From the NCBI RefSeq assembly GCF_905171775.1, contig NC_053489.1:397709483-397773482 (forward strand): a DNA stretch of 64,000 bases, in the 5' to 3' direction. The translations under genes and the position numbers were made by a program. This DNA comes from Rana temporaria. Lineage: Eukaryota > Chordata > Amphibia > Anura > Ranidae. The notes below the pieces were generated by a model. The model was not told where the DNA came from, ran no database searches, and worked only from the letters and a program-made list of their open reading frames with translations. Positions 51,181 to 61,578 of this stretch are shown here, piece after piece; the stretch's first letter is position 1, and every line of letters begins with the position of its first letter.

Positions 51181-52092
51181 TTGTGAAAAAAAAGATTTTT
51201 TACACGTTCACTTTAAGCAGCGCAGTAATATCCCCATTCACTATTGTACTCAGTACCGCATGTGGCCAGAGGTGGGGGGCACCAGAGACACTCGGAAACA
51301 CTTGGAGACTGCTTGGAGCTGCTCGGATGAAATCAGAGACACTCAGAGAGGCTTGAGACACTCCGGGTGTCACCGGCACCCCCGCACCTCTGGCCAAATG
51401 CAGTACTGCACACCCCATTGGCTTGAATACTGCTCATCTTGCTAGGCAACACTCACAAACCGAGTCAGGATTTAAAAAAAAAAAATAGCTTGTATTGCGA
51501 AATGCTTGTAAATCGTGTTACTCACAATCTGAGGTATTACTGTAATATGCTTGTAGTTGTAGTAGTGAGAGATTTAGCATGTGGTCTCCAGTAAGTAGCA
51601 CTATCTCTTTTGCAAGAATTTGGCAATAAAATCAATCTAAGATTTATACCCAATGAAAAATACATGTTAAAAAAATTAACTTGGGTGTTTTTCTATTTTT
51701 TCCTGGATATCAGCATGTCAGGCAGATGTGTAAAACATAAAAATGGTTATTGCAGAATGATTATTCCCAGAATCTAAATAACTGTTGAAATAGATATTTA
51801 CTGCATGTGGTGATGTATTTTGGTTCTGGTAGCTTTATGTCTCAGTTACAGAATACGATTTTTTCTTTTGGACTGATTTTAGCAAAACAGTCCAGGTTTC
51901 TGATGATCAAAGTGCAGGCATATTTGAATAGACCAGGAATATCACAACTGATTATGGTATACTCTGGAGACTGGGAGGATGACATCATCCAAATTATATA
52001 ATAAGTTCCTTACATTGTATTAGGTAAAAAGCCATTTTAGAAAGTATGTTTTGCAGCCATATGGTTTGTACACATACAGCTTCACGCCTGCC
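51181..52092. other. Non-coding, nothing recognised
   Basis: A small inverted relation exists between 51235-51290 and 51360-51410 (ACTCAGTACCGCATGTGGCCAG-like / CTGGCCAAATGCAGTACTG-like). Otherwise no feature. Confidence 0.45.
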
Positions 52093-52519
52093 TTGCCTAC
52101 ACACGATCATGAAAAAAAAATGCTGGAGCAAAGTGCGGTGACGTACAACACGTACGACGGCACTATAAAGGGGAAGTTCCATTCGGATGGCGCCACCCTT
52201 GGGGCTGCTTTTGCTGATTTTGTGTTAGTTAAAGTTTGTTGAGAGACGATTTGCGCTTTTCAGTCTTCGTGCTTTTCAGTCTGTTACAGCGTGATGAATG
52301 TGCTATCTGCATTACGAATGCTAGTTTTACCAGAACGAGCGCTCCTGTCTCATAACTTGCTTCTGAGCATGCGCGTTTTTTCACATTGTTAAAGCCTACA
52401 CACGACCATTTTTTACAACGTGAAAAACTATGCGAAAATTTAAAGCATGTTCTAAATTTTTAATGGCCATTTTTCATGTTGCGAAAAATGCTCTGGAGCC
52501 CACACACGATAGTTTTTAA

Positions 52520-53761
52520 CCACTTCCCGCCCGGCCTATGGCCGATTTACGTCCGGGAAGTGGTTATGAAATCCTGACAGGACGTTCTAGAACGTCCTGC
52601 AGGATTTCATGCCGCGCGCCCGTGGGGGCGCGCATCGCGGCGATCGGTGATGCGGGGTCAGTCTGACACCCTGCATCTCCGATCTCGGTAAAGAGCCTCC
52701 GGCGGAGACTCTTTACCACGTGATCAGCCGTGTCCAACCACGGCTGATCACGATGTAAACAGGAAGAGCAGTTGATGGCTCTTCCTCACTCGCGTCTGAC
52801 AGACGCGAGTAGAGGATAGCCGATCGGCGGCTCTCCTGACAGGGGGGGTTCGCGCTGATTGTTTATCAGCGCAGCCCCCCCTTCGGATCGCCACACTGGA
52901 CCACCAGGGATGCCCACCCTGGAGCACCAGGGTGGGAAAAAAAAAAAAAAAGCCCGCAAAAAAAAAAAAAAAAATAGTCTAAAAAATAAATTAAAAAAAA
53001 GCATTAAAAAAAAGAAAAAAGATGCCAGTCAGTGCCCACAAATGGGCACTGACTGTCAACCTGGCAAAAATCAGTGCTGCCACCCCAGTGTCCATCAGCG
53101 CCACCCCAGTGTCCATCAGCGCCACCCCAGTGTCCATCAGTGCCACCCCAGTGTCCATCAGTGCCACCCCACAGTGCCCATCCATGCCCAGTGCCCACCT
53201 ATCAGTGCCCATCTGTGCCACCCATAAGTATCCATCAGTGCCGCCCATGAGTGCCCATCTGTGCCGCCTATGAGTGCCCAGTGCCGCCCATGAGTGCCCA
53301 TCAGTGCCGCCTATGTGTGCCCATCAGTGCCGCCTATGTGTGCCCATCAGTGCCGCCTATGTGTGCCCATCAGTGCCGCCTATGTGTGCCCATCAGTGTC
53401 GCATACCAGCGCCGCCAATCAGTGCCACCTCATCTGTGCCCGTCAGTACTACCTCATCGATGTCCATCAGTGCCATCTCATCGGTGCCCATTAGTGCCGC
53501 CATATCAGTGCCCGTAATTGAAAGAGAAAACTTATTTACAAAAAAATTTTCAGCCTTTTTTTAGTTGTTGCGCAAAAAAAAAAATCGCAGAGGTGATCAA
53601 ATACCACCAAAAGAAAGCTCTATTTGTGGGGAAAAAAGGACGCCAATTTTGTTTGGGTACAGTGTAGCATGACCGCGCAATTGCCATTCAAAGTGCGACA
53701 GTGCTGAAAGCTGAAAATTGGCTTGGGCGGGAAGCTGCGTAAGTACCTGATATGGAAGTGG
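52520..53761. mobile_element. piggyBac-type MITE with exact TTAA duplication
   Basis: TTAA at 52516-52519 and 53762-53765. It begins CCACTTCCCGCCCGG and ends ATATGGAAGTGG. The left terminus folds as CCACTTCCCGG-type hairpin (CCGGGAAGTGG at 52552-52563). It carries C-rich tandem repeats and shares its right end with 46275-46759. Confidence 0.9.
53080..53515. repeat. Tandem CAGTG(C)CACCCCAGTGTCCAT and CAGTGCCGCCTATGTGTGCC arrays
   Basis: About five 19-base units (53080-53170) followed by several 20-23-base units (53170-53400) and degenerate ones to 53515. The His/Pro/Ser-rich ORFs across it are repeat artefacts. Confidence 0.9.
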
Positions 53762-53827
53762 TTAATGACATAAAAAAAAAAATCATTTTTCACATTGTGA
53801 AAAACGGTCGTGTGTACGCGGCATTAG

Positions 53828-54828
53828 TATTTATTATATACATAGCCATAGAAAAGCTCACCTATAGGAAATTTACTTAGTAGTATTATTATTTAGAGTC
53901 ACATTACTGCACATATACAATATGTAATTGTATTACCCAATAAATAATTATTGGATTACTTCTATTAATTAAAACATACATCATTATTTTCTGTTTACTA
54001 TTGAAAAGTTGACAAAATACACACCTGCTTAATCTGAATAACCTGTAGTACACAGCCATATAGGAGATCCATTTATCAACTTAACCATATTTATGCACAG
54101 AATAGGCTCATGCCTAGTAAAACTATGACTTAAGACACCAGGTATGCCACGTCCCATGTCTGGCCTCCTGATTTTATTTTCTTAAAATTAGTCTCTTAAC
54201 TGTCTTTGTGCATATGCCATAATTAATGCCAGCTCCTACTGCTCTAAACTTGTAAACGAGCCTTAACATCATTACCTTTTTTTCCCAAGTCCCATACTGA
54301 ACATGCCATCACATGGCAATATGTGTTGTGCCACTAGAGTGTGGAGGGAGACAAAAGCAGCAATGTCTTTTCCAGATAGCAAGGATAACTTTCCACAAAT
54401 TTTTGGCAATGTTGAATTGTAGGTCTTGTTAACTTGCTGTACATTTTTACTGGCAAGTTATACACTTGCAGAGTACTTGAAGTACAAGTTCTAGTTGTCA
54501 CTTTTCCAATTTGTAGCAAATTTGGGTGGCAAGTCTCTAGCAAGAGCAAAGTTGCAGTGGTGAGTTTACAGCAAGAGCTCTGCAAGTCACAGTGACCCCT
54601 GTGGCGGTATAACTATTGCACAACCTAATTGAACCAGAACTTGCAGAATGATTCCAAAGAAAGTTGAACCAGAACTTGCAGAATGTTTGCAAAGAAAGTT
54701 GATCTGGAGTCATGCAATGCAGACATGCTGCAATTATGTAACAAATTGTGAAGCCTGGCAAGTCTAGCAATAGCTTAGCAAGTAATTTTCAAGCTTGCAG
54801 CTCAATTGCTTGCTATCTGGGAAAACTT
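53828..54828. other. Non-coding, nothing recognised
   Basis: AT-rich. The part 54430-54800 has scattered TTGCAGA / CTTGCAAG repeats and no coding evidence. Confidence 0.45.
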
Positions 54829-54831
54829 ACA

Positions 54832-55538
54832 GGGCCAGATTCACATAGAATTGCGGCGGCGTAACGTATCGCATTTACGTTACACCGCTGCAAGTTCTAC
54901 GGGCAAGTGCTTGATTCACAAAGCACTTGCCTGTAAACTTGCGGCGGCATAGCGTAAATCCGTCCGGCGCAAGCCCGCCTAATTCAAATGGGGCGTGTAT
55001 CATTTAAATTAGGCGCGTTCCCGCGCCGAATGTACTGCGCATGCTCCGTTTTGAAATTTCCTGCCGTGCTTTGCGCGAAATGACGTCGCACCGACGTAAT
55101 TTTTTGAATGGTGACGTGCGTTCCGTCCTTTCCTATTCACGGACGACTTGCGAAAAAAAAAAAATGTAATTCGACGCGGGAACGACGGCCATACTTTAAC
55201 ATGGCAAGTCTAAATTTAAGCCAAGAAATAGCAGCTGTAACTTTACGCCGGGAAAAGCCGTCTAGCGACGACGTAAGAGAATGTGACGACCGTGCGTAAC
55301 TTCGTGGATCGCCGTAAACAGCTAATTAGCATACCCGACGCGGAAAACAACGCAAACTCCACCCATCTGGCGCCGAAGTATTACACCTACGATCCGAAGC
55401 CGTACGCCTGTCGGATCGAAGCCAGAAGCCATCGTATCTTGGTTTGAGAATTCAAACTAAAGATAGGACGCGGCAAATTTGAAAGTACGCCGGAGTATCA
55501 GCAGATACTCCGGCGTACTTCTTCTGAGAATCTGGCCC
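54832..55538. mobile_element. MITE with GGGCCAGATTC ends
   Basis: The inverted ends GGGCCAGATTC / GAATCTGGCCC are flanked by ACA at 54829-54831 and 55539-55541. The core is CpG-rich (GCGGCGGCGTAAC, ACGCCGGAGTA / TACTCCGGCGTAC). 707 bases, non-coding. Confidence 0.8.
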
Positions 55539-55541
55539 ACA

Positions 55542-56530
55542 GTCGCTTGTGCCAACAGGCTTAAAACAATAGCGTTGTGTACCAAAACTAGGGGCTGCCA
55601 AGTATCAGAAGTCCTCTTGCCTTAAAGGAACAGGAGCTTCTAAAGGTGAATTTACAATTTACACTTGCCAGCTATATTTTTTTACCTTAGCATCCTTTCC
55701 ACATTCCTCATTACAGTCAAGTTGATAATCGGCAAAATAACCTAATATTACTTATATCTGAAAAGGGGGGGGGGGGACATTCAAAAAAACATGCCGTTTC
55801 TTGGTAAAAAATGGGACACAGCACTGCCAGGCCTAAGGGCAAACTACTAGTCTACCGACACACTTAGACATTGTTTTGTGTTACAAGCAAATGGATTAAT
55901 TATCCATCCTGCTTTATTTCCTAAACATGCCTTAAACACTTTGTCACCTTGCAGAACTTATACAAGCTCTGTGGTTCCAAACCTTCTTTTTATGAGATTT
56001 CCTGGTGCCACATGTGGCTAGTCTTGTACTTAGGGGCTGTAAAACTATAGTCAAGACTGGAAAAATATTTACTTAGTTTAGCAACAGCCCAAAACCCATA
56101 CTGTCTGCTTATCTTATAAATCCTATGTGTGAAAGTTTTAGTTTAATTTTCCTTTCTCTTCATAAAGGGTCGCTAGTGTCATAGACATGCTCAGGGCCTG
56201 AGCTTGGAATTTAAGATTAAATAACTTCCTATAAAGGGACTCTCACTCAGCCGGTGGCTGGACTCAGCATTAGGTTAATTGAGCAAAGCTTAGCCGAGCG
56301 GCATTGTCTTGGAAGGTGCTGATAATGCCAGTGTGTCAGATGCTGAGTTTCCCTTGGGCAAAATAACACTTATTAAGTTGATTTCTAACTTTTGAAACTA
56401 CACTTTTATGTATACTGTAGGATTAAAAAATCTAGGCCTATGTACTTTATACATACTGCTATGAAGTGTTACTTATGAATATTATACTTCATTATGAAAA
56501 ATTAATGAACAGTAATAGAAAGAATGTGTG
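55542..56530. other. Non-coding, nothing recognised
   Basis: No ORF of note. It has a G run at 55757-55768. Could be unique sequence. Confidence 0.5.
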
Positions 56531-57165
56531 TTTTAAAGTGGTTATAAACACAATTTGTAATTTTCAGGTAATCCCCAGAGTTCGATAATGCTATGTACCC
56601 AGTGTGTGTGCTTTATTAAAAAAAAAGGCTGTTCTATACCTTTTTTTAGAGCACCGATTGGCGCTCACGTGACTTTGAGCCATCCCTTCTGCTGATTTGA
56701 CAGCTACAGTGGGAGGGGCTGAGATTCCCCCACTGACATCAGTCATGAGGAGGGAAGGAGAGTAGGAGAGCAGCAGGCGGTCACGTGAGCGCAGAGCGGC
56801 GCTATGAAAAAAGATATAGAATGGCATTTTTTTAAATAAAGCACACACACACTGAGGCACATAGCATTATCGAACACTGGGGATTGCCTGAAAATTTGTC
56901 ATTTTAGCTGCAGGAGGGGAGGGGCAGGCACTGACACAAGCTGGCAGGCAGGGAGTGGGGGGGACAGAGCAGAGACAGCGGGATGATGGAGGCACGTAAA
57001 CTGACCATGGTGTCAGGGATTAGCAGCCATGATAAACGTGGTCAGTTTACAGAGGGGAGGGCAGCACCAGGCAGGATAAACCAGGAATTATAGATGATAC
57101 AAACGGCCAAATTACACAGCACAAGCACTGTGCGGAATAACATGCTTTAAAGGAGCATGCAAAAA
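56531..57165. mobile_element. Foldback-type MITE
   Basis: Arms 56559-56673 and 56780-56896 are reverse complements (outer AATTTTCAGG(T/C)AATCCCCAG, inner GCTCACGTGAC / GTCACGTGAGC) around a roughly 105-base loop. The full repeat probably runs from TTTAAAGTGGTTATAAAC (56532) to ATGCTTTAAAGG (57143). Non-coding. Confidence 0.65.
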
Positions 57166-57225
57166 GTAGTAAGTATTATTGAACCGATCCACGGAATCTC
57201 CAATAATCAGTGCAGCAGCTATTTT

Positions 57226-58864
57226 CACCGCTTGACGACCGCCGCACGATCATATACGTCGACAGAATGGCACGGCTGTGCAAATGGGCATATATATATA
57301 CATCCCCTTTAATTTGTCGTCGTGAGCTACGTGACCGTGACCATGCCCGCGGGATCCGTGGACTCGATGTCCGCCGGTGTCCCGCGATCGTGTCACAGAG
57401 CTGAAGAACGGGGAGATGTTAGTGTAAACACAAAATCTCCCAGTTCTTCCTAGAGACATGTCACTGATCGTCTGTCCCCTGTCATCGGGAACAGCTATCA
57501 GTAACGTGTCATGGCAAGCCACGCTCCCTAACAGTTAGAAGCACTCCCTAGGTCACACTTAATCCCTTCAGCGCTCCCTACAGGTTAACCCCTTCAATGC
57601 CAGTGTAATTTCTACAGTAATCAGTGCATTTTTATAGCACTGATCGCTGTATGAATGACAATGGTCCCAAAATGGTGTCAAAAGTGTCAGATGTGTCCGC
57701 CATAATAATGCAGTCACGATAAAAATTGCTGATTGCCGCCATTAATAGTAAAAAAAAATGATTAATAAAAATGCCATATGCTGGTGATCTGCAGTTACTA
57801 TTGGACGAGATCCATTGCTTTAAAGACCGAATTTGTTTGAACTGCGTGGCTGGAGTGACAACTTTTAATTATACGCTGTTTATGATCCCCTGTCATAAGG
57901 GATCATGGCAAGTCAGTAAGGAGCCATTTCATTGATTGGCGGAGGATACATCACCTTTTCTTTGCACACGTTTATCATCAGATTTTGGAATTTGGCACAG
58001 AGCACAGGTGCATAGCATTTCACTTATCAAGCACTTATGGACTATATTTCGTGTTTTGTTTTGATTGCTTTAATTTGAACATCTATTTTGATTTTATTAT
58101 TAATTCTGGTGTTTAAATTTTTACATTAATATTGTAATCATTGGTTCATGTTTATTGATTGGCATGAGATTGCTTTAAGTGGCAACTGATCCCTCTCTCT
58201 TTTTTGGCATATTAGTGATATCACACCATATGCCATTACGCACTATTTATATCATTATATTTTTTATAAAATTGTTTGGTATATTTAATGTTTTGTGATT
58301 TTTTTATTAAATTTTTCACATGGTTAAGGGGTAGCGCGATTTATATTTTTTCTCATTTTGTTTTTTGTATCAATTGTTTACATGATAATCACAGCTCTCA
58401 AATTGAACAGGCTGTAATTGTGTTACAGCTGTTTTGTCTTTTTTTAGCATTTAGCGCAGTTTCTTTCAATTTTTCCATAAAACTATCCCCTATTTTGTAG
58501 ACGCTATAACTTTTGCGCAAACCAATCAATAAACGCCTATTGCGATTGTTTTCTACCAAAAATACGCAGAAGAATATGTTTTGGCCTAAACTGAGAAAAA
58601 ATAATTATTGTTATATATTTTTTGGGGATATTTATTATAGCAAAAAGTAAAAAATATTGCTTTTTTTCAAAATTGTCGCTCTATTTTTGTTTATAGCGCA
58701 AAAAATTAAAAACGCAGAGGTGATCAAATACCACCAAAAAAAAGCTCTATTTTGTTTGGGAGCCACGTCGCATGACAGCACAGTTGTCAGTTAAAGCGAC
58801 GCAGTGCCCAATCGCAAAAATTGGCCTGGTCTTTGGCCAGCCAAATGGATCGGGGCTTAAGTGG
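57226..58864. mobile_element. piggyBac-type MITE interrupted by an unknown insertion
   Basis: The left side CGCTTGACGACCGCCGCACG ... CAGAATGGCACGG matches, on the minus strand, the terminus of piggyBac copy 1 at about 9715-9763. The right end GCTTAAGTGG is followed by TTAA (58865-58868). The left TTAA has decayed. About 700 bases between AAATGCCAT (57777) and AACTATCCCC (58483) are absent from the related MITE at 46440-46460 and are foreign. Confidence 0.75.
57779..58478. mobile_element. Unclassified insertion inside the MITE
   Basis: A T-rich, non-coding block ending CATTTAGCGCAGTTTCTTTC. The boundaries come only from comparison with 46440-46460. It may be the 3' end of a Penelope or other retroelement; no diagnostic motif is seen. 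Confidence 0.35.
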
Positions 58865-59004
58865 TTAAAAGAAAAAAATTCTTCCAATATAAAAGTGCAA
58901 ATAACGGGGGGGCGTGGCCTGGACATGGCTGAGTGAGGACGCACATCTTTGGAGCTCCCGGCCTCGTCCTCCTCTATACCGGCCATAAACCCAAAAATAC
59001 AGGC

Positions 59005-60183
59005 ATGCAATCTGCCAAAAGAGGAAAAAACAAAGGAACACCCAGGCGTACCCGTTCGAGTCTTCAGACGGGAGACTTACACCATTATTTTCACCCTAAT
59101 ACGCCGATTTCACCGGGAGCAAGAGTGGCGGCACCACGTGGCACCCCGCATGGCGACTCGATAGAGGACTCAGAGCAGGCCCTCTGGACCTTCCACCCGG
59201 CTGACCAGCCAACTGACCCCACCACGCCCGAGACATCCGGAGGAGACATGGCTATGTCCTCCTCCACTGCGGAGCCGGGGGGCGCGTCGACAGAACGGGA
59301 GATGCGGGAGATCCGAGCACTCCTCCAGGCCCTCCCTACCCGCTCCGACATAGAGACACTCGTGCTCAGACTGGAGGATGCCCACCGGCGGGACTTCCAG
59401 GAGGTTCGAGCGGAGGTGTCCACCCTCACGGATAGGGTATCCGCGGGAGAGGGATCTCTGACAACCCTGGAGCAGCGCGTATCCGGCCTGGAGCGAGACA
59501 GGGACCTCCACAGAGAAGCGGCAATCACACTCCAACTACACCTCGAAGAGGCCGAAGATAGGAGCCGCCGCAACAACCTACGACTTAGGGGCATACCGGA
59601 GTCGGTAGAGGCCGAGGACCTGGACAGCACACTGCTGCGGCTGTTCCGGGACGCACTGGAGAACCCAGAGGAGACGGTGGAGATTGACCGCGCACACCGC
59701 GCGCTAGGCCCGAGACCGGACGATCCAACCAGGCCCCGAGATGTCGTGTGCCGACTCCTCCGTTTCGCGCAGAAGGAACGCATCGTCAGGAACGCTTGGG
59801 ACCGTGGCGAGATCCGCATAGGAGATGCAGAGATTAAGATCCTGCCGGACCTCTCGAGAGCAACCCTGCGCCGCCGTGCGATGCTGAAGCCGGTGTTGGA
59901 CGTCGCCAGACAGCGCGGCTACACGTACCGCTGGGGTTACCCTCTCGCGGTGACTTTTCGGAAGGATGGTGAGGCCTTCACCGTCCAAACGCCTGCAGAC
60001 CTCCCGGCCCTCTTCGATTACCTGGGCACGGACCAGGTGCCAGTACCTGATTGGCTCCAACTCCTACCTCGGGCTCAGGGACGTGGAGGACCCTCGAGAT
60101 ACAGACCCGGTAGGGGAGCCCGCCAACAAGGTCGCGGTCGGAGAAGGCAACGTGTACCATCAGGAGAAGCAAACCGTGAGTAG
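59005..60183 (+). CDS. L1 ORF1 protein (copy C), intact
   Basis: 392 codons from ATG 59005 (MQSAKRGKNKGTPRRTRSS); the open frame extends 24 codons upstream to 58933, but the basic start at 59005 fits ORF1 proteins better. Order: basic N-terminus, coiled coil (about 59290-59570; IRALLQALPTRSDIETLVL, LEQRVSGLERD), RRM-like entry RSRRNNLRLRGIPE, then IDRAHRALGPRP, CRLLRFAQKERI, C-terminal domain LRRRAMLKPVLDVAR, and an Arg/Gly-rich tail (RGGPSRYRPGRGARQQGRG) longer than in copy B. It acts as L1 RNA chaperone. No frameshift or stop seen. Confidence 0.92.
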   Translation: MQSAKRGKNKGTPRRTRSSLQTGDLHHYFHPNTPISPGARVAAPRGTPHGDSIEDSEQALWTFHPADQPTDPTTPETSGGDMAMSSSTAEPGGASTEREMREIRALLQALPTRSDIETLVLRLEDAHRRDFQEVRAEVSTLTDRVSAGEGSLTTLEQRVSGLERDRDLHREAAITLQLHLEEAEDRSRRNNLRLRGIPESVEAEDLDSTLLRLFRDALENPEETVEIDRAHRALGPRPDDPTRPRDVVCRLLRFAQKERIVRNAWDRGEIRIGDAEIKILPDLSRATLRRRAMLKPVLDVARQRGYTYRWGYPLAVTFRKDGEAFTVQTPADLPALFDYLGTDQVPVPDWLQLLPRAQGRGGPSRYRPGRGARQQGRGRRRQRVPSGEANRE

Positions 60184-61578
60184 GCCGTAGGCCACAGCCC
60201 CCACTCCCGGTACCCCACGCCTCTATGTTACGCCGGAGACACTCTCTCCCCCCCTGCCAAGAGATTAGACTTATGATGTCACTAGACGGTTTGTGGCCGA
60301 GGAAACCCACATATTGAGACCCAATACGCGAGTGGAGGTGGGATGTGCCCTGAGACGCAGCTTAGAAAACTGGTCACCCACCTCAAACATTCCCCCTGGG
60401 CTCCCGCGCTGTTAGAGCGTGCCCTTACCCCCGGTCTCCCGGACAGGATCAGACGAAGCTCGAACCCTGGGGCTGTTAGAATGGTTACATTCCCTGCCAC
60501 CCACAGTGGAGATCTTTTTATTACTTTTTGAAGTTGGACTTATAGAGCTTGGGGGGAACACCACCATTCCCGAGATGGAGGAGTCTCAGACGCCACATGG
60601 GCACTAGAGGCGCTAAAATCTGGCGACCCACTGGGCACCCGCGCTGTTAGAGCGCGCCCTAATCTGTAAACCTGCTACGCTCCAGCCCACCATCGCCAAC
60701 ACCACCTACTGACCGCGCAGTTGAAGACCGGTCCACATTGTTTAATGGACCAAGTCCTGGACATACTATTTCAACCTGGCCGCCCATGCTGGTAGGGAGA
60801 GGGTGATTGCTAACCCAGGAGTGTCGGGGATATCTCCCCCCTCTAGGAGAAGGGTTCGTTCCTAATGATGGAGAATGTATAGGGGACAGGGACATGAGAC
60901 AGCTCACAACTTAGACCGGAGTTGGGAGGAGGGTAATACGCTCCGAGATCTGCAAGCCATACGCATGTTGGGAGAAGTGGGACGGTGTGCTGGATGGATG
61001 GCTCGGGGTGGAGGGAGATACTGGCAGTTTGGGAACGTTGTATAGGGAGAGAAGGGGACACGAGGTGATTCAGACATGCGGACTGGTAACTGGTTGTTCC
61101 CAGACCCGCTCATCTCTGAGATTGCTGACGGGTAAAGTGAGATTTAATGTTCAATGTGTTCTGTTTTACACTGCTCTTATTATTTTTGTTCATACTTTAT
61201 GCTGAGAGACTCGGTTTTTTCTTTCCTCTTATTTTCACTAAACCAATACTGTATTACCATTGATTGCATTACTGCTACTGCTACTGTAGACCAACAACTG
61301 TTTTGGCCGTGGGGGATGGACGGAGTCGGGAGCTCGCGCCATCGGCTTTGTCTATCCACCGACCCACATAGGACTGCGCTCATACACCAGTTAACGCTGG
61401 TGAGCGTGCTAGCTGTTTAAAGCTATATTAGTTCTCTCCCAGACCACACCACCTGGTGCTGGTTACTTTTCTATTTCTTCCCTACTCTTTCCCTGCTCCC
61501 CATCTGGGGACACAACCAACCCGGTGAACCACTACACCGGAACTACATAACCTCCCCCCCCCCCCCCTGCCCGCGGAC
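60184..61578 (+). other. Inter-ORF spacer of L1 copy C
   Basis: 1.39 kb without a convincing gene, about three times as long as in copies A and B. CCCGCGCTGTTAGAGCG is repeated (about 60403 and 60641) and can form small hairpins. A 17-C run (61553-61569) ends 9 bases before the ORF2 ATG. Short ORFs on both strands are unsupported. Confidence 0.7.

Larger units (their letters stand above)
52093..53824. mobile_element. Harbinger-like MITE split by a piggyBac-type MITE
   Basis: The right end reads CGGTCGTGTGTACGCGGCA then TTA (53825-53827). The left end near TTGCCTACACACGATCATG is diverged. The interior repeats TTTTTCACATTGTGAAAAA-like and ACACACGA blocks. The inserted element at 52520-53761 splits it about 85 bases from its right end. 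Confidence 0.65.

Noticed and set aside
53022..53564. Repeat protein rich in PSVPPMCAHQCRL
   Set aside because: Arises from the CAGTGCCGCC tandem array within a piggyBac-type MITE, open in several frames.
59091..59819. 242-codon minus-strand ORF opposite L1 ORF1
   Set aside because: Shadow of the GC-rich L1 ORF1 coding strand; Ser/Arg-rich, no domain.
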